Assembly: GCA_049518415.1 (NCBI GenBank)
Contig: JBEKRX010000071.1
Location: 1-64,000 of the forward strand
Direction: 5' to 3'
From: CAVQND01 sp049518415
GTDB lineage: Bacteria; Verrucomicrobiota; Verrucomicrobiia; Limisphaerales; UBA8199
Length of the DNA: 64,000 nucleotides
The notes below the pieces were generated by a model. The model worked only from the letters and a program-made list of their open reading frames with translations, did not search any database and had not been told where the DNA came from. Positions 49,991-59,232 of this stretch are shown in pieces (positions within the stretch are counted from its first letter, which is position 1; each line of letters opens with the position of its first letter). A program made the position numbers and the translations under genes.

Positions 49991-50281
49991 TTAGTCCAGC
50001 CTGACACACGATTCCATCTCACGGTAGGTGAACGGGACGCCCTCCACCAGCAGTTCCAGGTGCCGCACCCGTTCCTCCTCGATAAAGAGCAGTTCTTCCT
50101 GGAGCCGCAGCTTGCCGCGCAGGCGGATGCCCCCACAGAGCCAGACTTCCACCTGGCGGCCGAGCGGCAGGCCCATGCGCCGCGCCAGTTCCGCCGCCGC
50201 CAACCGCCGCCCGGTCAGCCACTGGGTATAACCCTGCTCGGTCCCGCCGTCGCCCAAGTTCAATTGACCCTGAGTGTGCAC
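49991..50281 (-). CDS. Small conserved hypothetical protein
   Basis: The 96-residue frame starts at GTG 50281. It contains AAELARRMGLPLGRQVEVWL, CGGIRLRGKLRLQEELLFIE and EERVRHLELLVEGVPFTYRE, an alternation of beta strands and charged turns that looks like a compact Sm/OB-like beta barrel. I recall similar short proteins in Verrucomicrobia but know of no function. It is divergent from hypF, with ~116 bases between the starts. Confidence 0.6.
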   Translation of the reverse strand: MHTQGQLNLGDGGTEQGYTQWLTGRRLAAAELARRMGLPLGRQVEVWLCGGIRLRGKLRLQEELLFIEEERVRHLELLVEGVPFTYREMESCVRLD

Positions 50282-50397
50282 AGGTTCGGTCGTCTGTCAG
50301 GTCGCGGCGATTCTGCAAAACTGGGGTCGTGAAAGCAACTGTGGATCGAGCCGGCGTTGACCGCCCGGCTCCGCCGGCGCACATTGGCTCCAGGTGT

Positions 50398-52920
50398 ATG
50401 CGGCCAAAGCGTCTGAGACTGGCGATTCGGGGCGCCGTTCAAGGTGTCGGCTTTCGCCCGTTTGTCTATCGGCTGGCCGGGGAGCTGGGCTTGAAAGGCT
50501 GGGTCAACAATTCCACCCAGGGCGTGTTCATCGAAGCCGAAGGCGGGCCGGCTCAACTCGAGCAATTCCGGCTCCGCCTCGAGGCGGAAAGACCGCCGCG
50601 CAGTTTCATCCAGAGCCTGGAAGCCGCCTGGCTCGACCCGCTCGGCTACGCGAGCTTCGAGATCCGCGCGAGCCAAACTGGCGGCCGCAAGACGGCGCTG
50701 GTCCTGCCGGACATCGCCACCTGCCCGGATTGCCGGCGCGAGGTCTTCGAGCCGGGCAACAGGCGCTACTTCTATCCTTTCACCAATTGCACCAACTGCG
50801 GCCCCCGTTTCAGCATCATCCATTCGCTGCCCTACGACCGCGCGAACACGTCGATGAGGAAGTTCGCCCTATGCCCGCAGTGCCAGGCGGAATATGACGA
50901 CCCCCGCGACCGCCGTTTCCACGCCCAACCCAATGCCTGCCCGCAATGCGGGCCGCACCTGGAACTGTGGGACCGGCAAGGCAAGGTGCTGAGCGGCGGG
51001 GGCGGCGCGGGGGCGCCCGGCAGCCCGCCGGCGGCGCCGGCCGTGCTCGCCGCGGCCGCCGCGGCCATCCGCGCCGGCAGGATTGTCGCCGTCAAGGGCC
51101 TGGGCGGTTTCCACCTGGTGGTGGCGGCGCACGCGGACGAGGCGGTGCGGCGCCTGCGCCAACTCAAGGGTCGCGAAGAAAAGCCCTTCGCGCTCATGTT
51201 CCCTTCCCTGGCGGCCGTTCAGGCGGTCTGCCAGGTGTCCCCGGCCGAAGAGCGGCTGCTCCGCTCGCCCGAGGCCCCCATCGTGCTCCTTGGCCGTCGG
51301 CCAGAGGCCGGGGGCGATTGCCAATTGGCAGTGTCCCTGGCCCCTGGCAATCCCAACCTGGGTGTGATGCTGCCCTACACTCCCCTGCACCATCTGCTCC
51401 TGTCGCTCCTGGCTTTCCCGGTCGTGGCCACCAGCGGCAACTTGAGCGACGAACCGATTTGCACGGAGGCAGGCGAGGCCCTCGAACGGCTGGGCGACAT
51501 CGCTGACTTGTTCCTGGTCCACGACCGGCCCATCGTGCGCCACGTGGACGATTCAATTGTGCGCGTGATGCTGGGGCGGGAACTGGTCTTGCGCCGCGCC
51601 CGCGGCTTCGCGCCGCTGCCCATTGAAGTGGGGAGTGCGGCGTGGAATTGCCAATTTTCAATTGCCAGTTGCCAATTGGCCTCAGGAGAGCACAGGCCGA
51701 AAGAGAAGCGGCGGGGCAGAGGGAAATCGGAAATCGGAAATCGGAAATCGGACCTGCGGAGGGGGAGTGGGGAGTCAGTCTTGGCAGTCGGGGCGCATTT
51801 GAAAAACACGATTGCGCTGACCGCCGGTTCGCAGGCCTTTATCAGCCAGCACATCGGCGATTTGGAAACCGACCAGGCCTATGAGGCCTTCCGCCGGGTC
51901 ATTGCCGATTTTGAAAGATTGTACGAAACTCAGCCCGCCACGGTGGCCGCGGATGCGCACCCGGATTATCTCTCGACAAAATATGCGCGGGCGCGGGCCT
52001 CGGCCGCCGCCCCCTCCCCCGGCCTGGGCTACGTGAGCGTTCAGCATCACGTGGCGCATGTCCTTTCGTGCATGGCGGAAAACCAATTGACGCCCCCGGT
52101 GCTGGGCGTGGCGTGGGACGGCACCGGTTACGGCCTCGACGGCACGGTCTGGGGCGGGGAGTTTTTCCTGGTCACCGAGGCCGGTTGGGAGCGGGTCGCC
52201 CATTTCCGCCCCTTCCCGCTGCCGGGCGGGGAGCGAGCCGTCAAAGAACCGCGCCGGGCTGCCCTGGGCCTGCTTTTCGCGATGTTCGGCGAAGCGGCTT
52301 TGGGGCTGGAAGAACTGGCCCCGGTGCGCGCCTTTTCGCGCGCGGAATTGGCCGCCCTCAAAACCATGCTGGCCCGCCGCCTCAATTCACCGCTCACCTC
52401 CAGCGCCGGCCGCCTCTTCGACGCCGTCGCCTCGCTCACCGGGCTGCGCCAGCAAGTCCGCTTCGAGGCCCAGGCGGCCATGGAGCTGGAGTTCGCCCTG
52501 GAAGGGATAGGGACCAACGACAGCTACCCATTTTCGATGGAAGACCTTCCGCCCCCGGACGCCCCTGACCAATCACCCGCCCGCCACTCCGCCCTCATCG
52601 TGGACTGGTCGCCGCTGGTCGCTCAGATTATCGCCGACGTCAAGCGCGGTGTTCCTCCGGGCCCAATCTCGGCCCGGTTTCATAACGCCCTGGTGGAAAT
52701 CATCGTGACGGTCGCGCGGGCAATGGGGCAGGAGCGCGTGGTCCTTTCCGGCGGCTGCTTTCAAAACCGCTACCTGACCGAGCGCGCCGTCCAGCGGTTA
52801 CAAGCAGAAGGCTTCCGCCCCTATTGGCACCAGCGCGTCCCCCCCAACGACGGCGGGATTGCCCTGGGCCAGGTCCTGGCGGCCTTGCACCCGGGCACGG
52901 CCCTTGGGCGGTGGCAGTGA
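50398..52920 (+). CDS. hypF: Carbamoyltransferase HypF with repeat-derived insertion
   Basis: ATG 50398 precedes RPKRLRLAIRGAVQGVGFRP. Domain order is normal: acylphosphatase (~1-90), two zinc-finger pairs (CPDC...CTNC and CPQC...CPQC, ~108-190), a YrdC domain (~205-405) and a Kae1-like domain (~462-840: QHHVAHVLSCMAENQL, WDGTGYGLDGTVWGGEFF, LSGGCFQNRYLTE). It makes the CN ligand precursor for [NiFe] hydrogenase from carbamoyl phosphate. Between YrdC and Kae1 (~415-460) lies an insertion translated from ATTGCCAAT- and GGAAATC-type repeats. Total length exceeds the usual ~750-800. No hypABCDE or hydrogenase gene is in the window. Confidence 0.9.
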   Translation: MRPKRLRLAIRGAVQGVGFRPFVYRLAGELGLKGWVNNSTQGVFIEAEGGPAQLEQFRLRLEAERPPRSFIQSLEAAWLDPLGYASFEIRASQTGGRKTALVLPDIATCPDCRREVFEPGNRRYFYPFTNCTNCGPRFSIIHSLPYDRANTSMRKFALCPQCQAEYDDPRDRRFHAQPNACPQCGPHLELWDRQGKVLSGGGGAGAPGSPPAAPAVLAAAAAAIRAGRIVAVKGLGGFHLVVAAHADEAVRRLRQLKGREEKPFALMFPSLAAVQAVCQVSPAEERLLRSPEAPIVLLGRRPEAGGDCQLAVSLAPGNPNLGVMLPYTPLHHLLLSLLAFPVVATSGNLSDEPICTEAGEALERLGDIADLFLVHDRPIVRHVDDSIVRVMLGRELVLRRARGFAPLPIEVGSAAWNCQFSIASCQLASGEHRPKEKRRGRGKSEIGNRKSDLRRGSGESVLAVGAHLKNTIALTAGSQAFISQHIGDLETDQAYEAFRRVIADFERLYETQPATVAADAHPDYLSTKYARARASAAAPSPGLGYVSVQHHVAHVLSCMAENQLTPPVLGVAWDGTGYGLDGTVWGGEFFLVTEAGWERVAHFRPFPLPGGERAVKEPRRAALGLLFAMFGEAALGLEELAPVRAFSRAELAALKTMLARRLNSPLTSSAGRLFDAVASLTGLRQQVRFEAQAAMELEFALEGIGTNDSYPFSMEDLPPPDAPDQSPARHSALIVDWSPLVAQIIADVKRGVPPGPISARFHNALVEIIVTVARAMGQERVVLSGGCFQNRYLTERAVQRLQAEGFRPYWHQRVPPNDGGIALGQVLAALHPGTALGRWQ
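51644..51755 (+). repeat. ATTGGCAAT and GGAAATC tandem repeats inside hypF
   Basis: ATTGCCAATTTTCAATTGCC followed by AGTTGCCAATTGG (51645-51680), and about four GGAAATC units (51720-51750). They are in frame and encode NCQFSIASCQLAS and KSEIGNRKSD. A single related unit, GATTGCCAATTGGCAG, lies at ~51316-51331 in the YrdC-encoding part. Confidence 0.7.
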
Positions 52921-53031
52921 CGGATTCAAATCATTGCGGCTTGCGTTGCTGCTTGCATTTTTCTTTGCGGCAGGCATTCTTCCGCAGCGGCGGCGAGTAT
53001 GGCACATTAGCGCAAAGGCCTGATAGTCAAA

Positions 53032-53748
53032 ATGCGTTCCGGACGGCGAACTACAGAATCGGCGGCCACTGACCCGCGCGAAGTGGGTGCTTACGGCATC
53101 GCGGAGGCGGCGCACTATTTGCGCATCCCGGCGGCGACTTTGCGATCTTGGGTGTGTGGCCGCACTTACCCGACGGACCGCGGCCCGCATTTTTTCAGCC
53201 CGGTGATAGATCTTCCCGACCGCAATGTGCTTTCCCTCTCGTTCGTCAACATGGTGGAAGCGCACGTGCTGGACGCCATCCGGCGGGAGCACAGAATACC
53301 CTTTCACAAGGTCCGCTCGGCCTTGGAGTACGTCCAGCGGTATTTCCACTCGCTCCACCCGCTGGCGGAGCAGAAGTTTCAGACGGATGGGGTTGATCTG
53401 TTCCTCTCGCAGTTCGAGGAGTTGATCGCAGTCTCTGCGGAAGGCCAGTTGGCCCTGAGGGAGATGCTGGCAGCACATCTGCAGCGGGTGGAGCATGACG
53501 CCGCGGGCTTGGCCGCCCGTCTCTACCTTTTTACCCGCAAGCGTCAAGCGGACGAGCCAAGGATTATCGTCATGGACCCGTTCGTCTGCTTTGGTCGCCC
53601 AACGATAAGCGGGACAGGAGTCACCACCGAGATTGTAGCTGGACGCTACAAGGCCGGGGAGTGCATTGAGGAGTTGGCCCAGGATTACGGTTGCGAGCGT
53701 GGATACGTCGAAGAAGCAGTCCGGTGCGAACTCGAGCTCGCCGCGTGA
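53032..53748 (+). CDS. DUF433-type antitoxin with MerR-like N-terminus
   Basis: The 238-residue protein has a winged-helix/MerR-like beginning (YGIAEAAHYLRIPAATLRSW, VCGRTYP), a middle helical part (FHKVRSALEYVQRYFHSLHP) and a C-terminal DUF433 domain (VMDPFVCFGRPTISGTGVTT, EIVAGRYKAGECIEELAQDY, VEEAVRCELE). Such proteins are antitoxins of VapB54/DUF433 type paired with PIN-like toxins, as here where the next gene overlaps it. It likely represses its own operon. Confidence 0.82.
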   Translation: MRSGRRTTESAATDPREVGAYGIAEAAHYLRIPAATLRSWVCGRTYPTDRGPHFFSPVIDLPDRNVLSLSFVNMVEAHVLDAIRREHRIPFHKVRSALEYVQRYFHSLHPLAEQKFQTDGVDLFLSQFEELIAVSAEGQLALREMLAAHLQRVEHDAAGLAARLYLFTRKRQADEPRIIVMDPFVCFGRPTISGTGVTTEIVAGRYKAGECIEELAQDYGCERGYVEEAVRCELELAA

Positions 53749-54163
53749 GCCGTTGGTCTTTTTCACGGACGCGATGCTGGGGCGCAGGGTGATACCCGGG
53801 GCGCTGCGCGCGGCGGGCGAGCGCGTGGAGGCCCATGATGAGAATTTCAAGCCGGGAACGCCTGATGCCGAATGGCTGCTGGAGGTTGGCAAGCGCGGGT
53901 GGGTGGTGCTGACCAAGGACAAGCGAATCCGCTACCGACCTGTTGAGACTGCGGCTCTTTGGCACGCCGGAGTGCGGGCTTTCGTGCTGGTCGCCAGGGG
54001 CGATCTCAGCGGGGCTGAAATCGGCAGCATTTTCGTAAAGGCCCTCCCTGCCATCAGGCGATTCTGCGCGGAAGTTCAGCCGCCTTTCATCGCTCACGTA
54101 TTCAAGGACTCAGAGGTGAAGTTGGTCAGGCCTGGGACCGTTCACGGCCGCCGGCAGAACTGA
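53699..54163 (+). CDS. PIN-like (DUF5615/VapC45-type) toxin
   Basis: GTG 53699, inside the antitoxin gene, gives 154 residues; TTG 53666 is another option. Conserved core: LVFFTDAMLGRRVIPGALRA (first Asp), VEAHDENFKPGTPDAEWLLE (His/Asp, Asp), GWVVLTKDKRIRYRPVE (Asp in TKDKRI) and a hydrophobic strand FVLVARGDLSGAEIG. This arrangement is typical of the minimal PIN-like nucleases that follow DUF433 genes. The ~50-base overlap implies coupled translation. RNA cleavage is inferred. Confidence 0.78.
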   Translation: MDTSKKQSGANSSSPREPLVFFTDAMLGRRVIPGALRAAGERVEAHDENFKPGTPDAEWLLEVGKRGWVVLTKDKRIRYRPVETAALWHAGVRAFVLVARGDLSGAEIGSIFVKALPAIRRFCAEVQPPFIAHVFKDSEVKLVRPGTVHGRRQN

Positions 54164-54305
54164 GGCTTACGTCGGACCGTGCGGCCAGCATCTTCTTTGG
54201 TCCCCCTCGCGAGGGCAGCACGTCCTGTTTTGCCTGATGCCGTCGGGCCGTGAGATAAGCCTGCACCTGGCGCCTATCACATGGGGCATCTATCTCACGG
54301 GCCGA

Positions 54306-54332
54306 GGCCTGCAACCCGGAGGGCTGCAGGCC
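54306..54332. repeat. Hairpin GGCCTGCA...TGCAGGCC of a dispersed intergenic element
   Basis: GGCCTGCA (54306-54313) pairs with TGCAGGCC (54325-54332) around ACCCGGAGGGC. The AACCCGGAGGG loop recalls the CCCCGGAGGGG core of the repeats between recA and guaA (56721-56910). The following ~100 bases also look like non-coding repeat rather than gene. Confidence 0.45.
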
Positions 54333-54458
54333 AGTGGTTGGGTGTTGAGCGGCGCGAGACCCGTAGCGGCGCGCAAAGCACAAAGTAAAGCTTTGCTTGC
54401 GTGGCCGAAGGGCGTAGGCTCCGGCCTCGAAACGACTGAACTGGCAACTGCACTTTTT

Positions 54459-55514
54459 ATGAAGCTCAACAAGTCTTCGCTGCTCGATTTGGCTCTGGGC
54501 CTGGCGGCCGGGGCGCTGCCACTGGCTTGGGGGTCTGTTTGCTTGGGGCAACCCGACCCGAGCTGGCTGGCGCACGATCGCAACCGGCCGCAGCCGGCGG
54601 TGGTGACGCCCGCCACGGCCAGCACCCAGGAGCAGGCGGGCCAGGCGCCTTCCGACGCGGTGGTGCTGTTCGACGGCAAGGACCTGTCGAATTGGGTCAG
54701 CATGGACGGCAGCCCCACCAAGTGGATTGTGCGCGACGGTTACATGGAATGCGTCCAGGGCAGCGGCTACGTGCGCACCTTGCAGAATTTCGGCGATTGC
54801 CAACTGCACGTGGAATGGGCGACGCCGGCGCCGGCCCAGGGCGAGGGCCAGGGACGAGGCAACAGCGGGGTCTTTTTCGGCCTGGACCGCTACGAGGTCC
54901 AGGTGCTGGATTCCTACGGCAACCAGACCTACGCGGACGGGTCGGCCGCGGCCATTTATGGCCAGTACCCGCCGCTGGTCAACCCCAGCCGCCCGCCCGG
55001 CCAATGGCAGAGCTACGACATCCTCTATAGCGCGCCGCGGTTCGACGCCCAGGGCAAGCTGCTGGCGCCGACGCGGATGACGATTCTCCACAACGGCGTG
55101 CTCGTCCAGCACAACGTCGAACTCACGGGGCCGACGGGCTGGCTGGAGCGCGCCCCTTACCAGCCGCACCCGGAGAAGCAGCCGCTCTCCTTGCAGGACC
55201 ACGGCAACCCGGTCCGGTTCCGGAACATCTGGGTGCGCGAGTTGGGCAAGCCGGGCAAGAAGGAGTTCACCTGGTCGGCCGCCCTGCTCGACCGCTACCC
55301 GGGCCGATACGACAACTGGGAAATCGTCCGCGAAGGCGACCACCTGCTGGCCCGGCGCGATGGCGCCAGCTTTGTCCTGTTCGCCGAGTCGCCCACGAAG
55401 TTCTTTGCCAAGACCACCGATGTGCAGATTGAATTCCCCGGCGGCGACCAGACGCCGCCCGATCGGCTGATCTGGTCGGTCGGCGAGGGGGCCAACGAGG
55501 CGAAAAGGAAGTAA
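54459..55514 (+). CDS. Exported DUF1080 (3-keto-disaccharide hydrolase-like) protein
   Basis: ATG 54459 starts a signal peptide (KLNKSSLLDLALGLAAGALP). The 351-residue protein has the DUF1080/LamG-like jelly roll: VVLFDGKDLSNWVSMDG, KWIVRDGYMECVQGSGYVRT, LHVEWATPAPA, GNSGVFFGLDRYEVQVLDSY, WQSYDILYSAPRFD, HNGVLVQHNVEL and FRNIWVRELG. Members act on sugars or 3-keto-glycosides and are greatly expanded in Verrucomicrobia and Planctomycetes. A ~75-residue C-terminal extension has no recognised motif. Periplasmic polysaccharide use is inferred. Confidence 0.88.
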   Translation: MKLNKSSLLDLALGLAAGALPLAWGSVCLGQPDPSWLAHDRNRPQPAVVTPATASTQEQAGQAPSDAVVLFDGKDLSNWVSMDGSPTKWIVRDGYMECVQGSGYVRTLQNFGDCQLHVEWATPAPAQGEGQGRGNSGVFFGLDRYEVQVLDSYGNQTYADGSAAAIYGQYPPLVNPSRPPGQWQSYDILYSAPRFDAQGKLLAPTRMTILHNGVLVQHNVELTGPTGWLERAPYQPHPEKQPLSLQDHGNPVRFRNIWVRELGKPGKKEFTWSAALLDRYPGRYDNWEIVREGDHLLARRDGASFVLFAESPTKFFAKTTDVQIEFPGGDQTPPDRLIWSVGEGANEAKRK

Positions 55515-55536
55515 TCCAAACTCCACTCCTAAGAAT

Positions 55537-56652
<1,116 letters not shown>

Positions 56653-56720
56653 GCCGTGGGCGTGCGAGCCGGCTGCCGGCGGGTCTAAGCGCCCGTGCAA
56701 AAACAAATTCCGATTTTCTC

Positions 56721-56910
56721 CAACCCGGAGGGTTGGTAGAAGGTAGCCGGTGATCCCGCCCAGGCGGGACCACCGGGGAGGGTGCCCTCTGCCGGTCGCA
56801 CCCCGGAGGGGTGCCAGAAAGTAGCCGGTGGTCGTTCTGGGGCGACAGGGCAGAACGACCACCGGAAAGCCGGGCCGGGGCTCGCTCGCACCCCGGAGGG
56901 GTGCCAGAAC
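56721..56910. repeat. Array of CCCCGGAGGGG...GTAGCCGGTGG hairpin elements
   Basis: Three units occur between recA and guaA: CAACCCGGAGGGTTGGTAGA (56721), CACCCCGGAGGGGTGCCAGA (56799) and the same 20-mer at 56889. The first two are followed by AGTAGCCGGTGG-like sequence leading into strong hairpins: CCGGTGATCCCGCC/GGCGGGACCACCGG (56747-56776) and CCGGTGGTCGTTCTG/CAGAACGACCACCGG (56825-56865, 15-bp stem, 11-base loop). The core is conserved while the hairpin sequence differs. Confidence 0.8.
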
Positions 56911-57019
56911 ATAATCTTGGAATTACGCCGCGCCTTCGGAACTTGTTTTGGCATGAACCCTAAAGGCCGGTCCAAAACGCGCCCGGACCGGCAAAGAGTC
57001 GGCTTTGAATTCAACGACC

Positions 57020-58561
57020 ATGACCGAACAAATTGTCATTTTGGATTTCGGTTCGCAATACACCCAGGTCATCGCGCGGCGCATCCGCGAGTGCAATGTC
57101 TATTCGGTGATTTTGCGCTACAACACCCCGGCCGCGCAGATCGCCGCCTTGCAGCCCAAGGGCCTGGTCCTGTCCGGCGGGCCCGCCAGCGTGTATGCCC
57201 AGGATGCCCCCTTGCCGGACCCGGCCCTCTTCGCCCTGGGCCTGCCGGTGCTGGGCATCTGCTACGGACTGCAGCTCCTGGCCCAGTTTCTGGGCGGGCA
57301 GGTCGAGCCGGGCCAGAAACGCGAATTCGGCAAAGGCACCCTCCGCGTGAAGGACAGCTTCTGCCCCCTGTTTGCCAACCTGCCGGAAAGCCTGCAGGTT
57401 TGGAATTCCCACGGCGACAAGCTCACGAAGATTCCAGCCGGGTTCAAGTCGGTCGCGGTCACGGAGAATTCCGATGCGGCGGCCATCCAGGACCAGGAAG
57501 GGCGGATGTTCGGCTTGCAGTTTCACCCGGAAGTGGCGCACACGCCGCAAGGGCGGGAGATGATCGCCAACTTCGTGCACAATATCTGCGGGTGCGGCAA
57601 GCACTGGACGATGCGGCACTACATCGAGCCGGCGGTGGAGGCGATTCGCGCGCAAGTGGGCAAGGAAAAGGTGATTCTCGGGCTGAGCGGGGGGGTGGAT
57701 TCCAGCGTGGCGGCGACCCTGCTCCACCGGGCGGTCGGGAAGCAGCTCACCTGCATTTTTGTGAACAACGGCGTGCTGCGCGGGGGCGAGGCGGAGGTGG
57801 TGCGGGAAGTGTTCGGCCGGCACTTCAAGATCAAGCTGCGCTATGCCAATGCCTCCCGGCTGTTCCTGCGCCGGCTCAAGGGCGTCGCCGAGCCGGAGCG
57901 CAAACGGAAGATCATCGGCAAGACGTTCATCGAAGTCTTCGAGGCGGCGGCCAAACGCGCCGGCAAGGCTAAGTTCCTGGCCCAGGGCACGCTTTACCCC
58001 GACGTGATCGAGTCAGTGCCGGTGGGGGGCAACCCGGCGGCGATGATCAAGAGCCATCATAATGTGGGCGGGCTGCCGCGGCGGATGCGGCTCCAGTTGG
58101 TGGAGCCGCTCAAATGCCTGTTCAAGGATGAGGTGCGCGAGCTGGGGCGCGAGCTGGGATTGCCGCGCGAGATTGTCCTGCGCCAGCCGTTTCCGGGGCC
58201 CGGCCTGGCCGTCCGCATCCTGGGCGAAGTCACGCCGCGGCGGCTGGAAATCCTGCGCAACGCCGACCGGATCGTGGTGGAGGAGATGAAGCACAGCGGG
58301 TGGTATTACCGGATTTGGCAGAGTTTCGCCGTGCTCCTGCCGGTGCGCAGCGTGGGCGTGATGGGGGACGAACGCACCTACGACTACACCATCGCCCTCC
58401 GCGCCGTCGAATCCCAGGACGGCATGACCGCCGATTGGGTGAAGCTGCCCTGCGACCTGCTGGAACGGCTTTCCAACCGCATCATCAACGAGGTCAAAGG
58501 CGTCAACCGCGTCTGCTTCGATATCACCAGCAAGCCGCCCGGCACGATTGAATGGGAGTAA
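57020..58561 (+). CDS. guaA: GMP synthase (glutamine-hydrolysing)
   Basis: ATG 57020 gives 513 residues starting TEQIVILDFGSQYTQVIARR; TTG 57005 is less likely. The class I amidotransferase half has the nucleophile in LGICYGLQLLAQ (Cys ~81) and GLQFHPEVAHT (His/Glu). The ATP-pyrophosphatase half has GLSGGVDSSVAATLLHRAVG, KFLAQGTLYPDVIESVP, KSHHNVGGLP, RQPFPGPGLAVR and the C-terminal dimerisation end NRVCFDITSKPPGTIEWE. It converts XMP to GMP. Together with guaB at 11 kb, both guanine-branch enzymes are in the window but not adjacent. Confidence 0.96.
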   Translation: MTEQIVILDFGSQYTQVIARRIRECNVYSVILRYNTPAAQIAALQPKGLVLSGGPASVYAQDAPLPDPALFALGLPVLGICYGLQLLAQFLGGQVEPGQKREFGKGTLRVKDSFCPLFANLPESLQVWNSHGDKLTKIPAGFKSVAVTENSDAAAIQDQEGRMFGLQFHPEVAHTPQGREMIANFVHNICGCGKHWTMRHYIEPAVEAIRAQVGKEKVILGLSGGVDSSVAATLLHRAVGKQLTCIFVNNGVLRGGEAEVVREVFGRHFKIKLRYANASRLFLRRLKGVAEPERKRKIIGKTFIEVFEAAAKRAGKAKFLAQGTLYPDVIESVPVGGNPAAMIKSHHNVGGLPRRMRLQLVEPLKCLFKDEVRELGRELGLPREIVLRQPFPGPGLAVRILGEVTPRRLEILRNADRIVVEEMKHSGWYYRIWQSFAVLLPVRSVGVMGDERTYDYTIALRAVESQDGMTADWVKLPCDLLERLSNRIINEVKGVNRVCFDITSKPPGTIEWE

Positions 58562-58622
58562 GCTTGCGCCGGCGCAAAGAACTCACTGCCCGGAGTCCGA
58601 TTCCCGGGCACAGTATTAGCGA

Positions 58623-58764
58623 GGCTGCGCCGCGCCAGGAAGCCTCGAAGCCAGGGGGCGCTCTTAGAGTCTTTGGTCGCAACATCCACGCTTTTGCGTG
58701 AATGTCTTGGCATGTTTCCTTTGGAGAGGCCTGATTCTTCGGCGCGGAGCGCCGCATTTAACGC
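58623..58764. repeat. 142-base dispersed repeat, copy 1
   Basis: Matches 61672-61813 with only two mismatches, in direct orientation. It starts GGCTGCGCCGCGCCAGG and ends GCCGCATTTAACGC. It lies ~60 bases after the guaA stop. Confidence 0.85.
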
Positions 58765-59220
58765 AATTCCCACAGGGCGCGGTACTTGGGCACTATTTAC
58801 AATTGATTGGACAGCCGGAAAACCGTTGTTTTATGGGCTGAAACGAACCTTTGACCGTTTCCCTCTCTTTCCCCCCAAAGTGGGCCAGACGCAAATCCGG
58901 CCCAACTCAGCACCCTCTTCGTGATGAACGTCAATACCGCTGACGGTTGACCATCCAGCCATCGTATCTTGAACGGGTTGCCTCGCCGAATGGGCCAAAA
59001 CTCCCGCGTCATCGTGCCAAATCTCAACCGCGGCGTAAATCCACCTTCCCTATCATTCAGGCCAGCATCCACCGAAAGGTCTTGCTTGCACCCCTACAAG
59101 AAAAGGTGGAAAATGGCAGTGGTCAATTAAGGTCCATTATTTGCTGCCGGGTGCGGCTGCCCAAACCCGGTGGGCATGAGGCTTACCGGGGTGGATATGG
59201 ACATGTCGCTTCCGGGCACA
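58765..59220. other. Intergenic region, no gene seen
   Basis: No supportable gene. Short open frames on both strands lack ribosome-binding sites or recognisable sequence. The promoter of the following GloVer-repeat gene should be here. Confidence 0.4.
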
Positions 59221-59232
59221 ATGAAAATGCCT

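Noticed and set aside
49426..50136. Minus-strand frame of 236 codons near the pseudopilin gene
   Set aside because: Cys/Arg/Gln-rich with no recognisable domain and overlaps a better small gene at 49991-50281.
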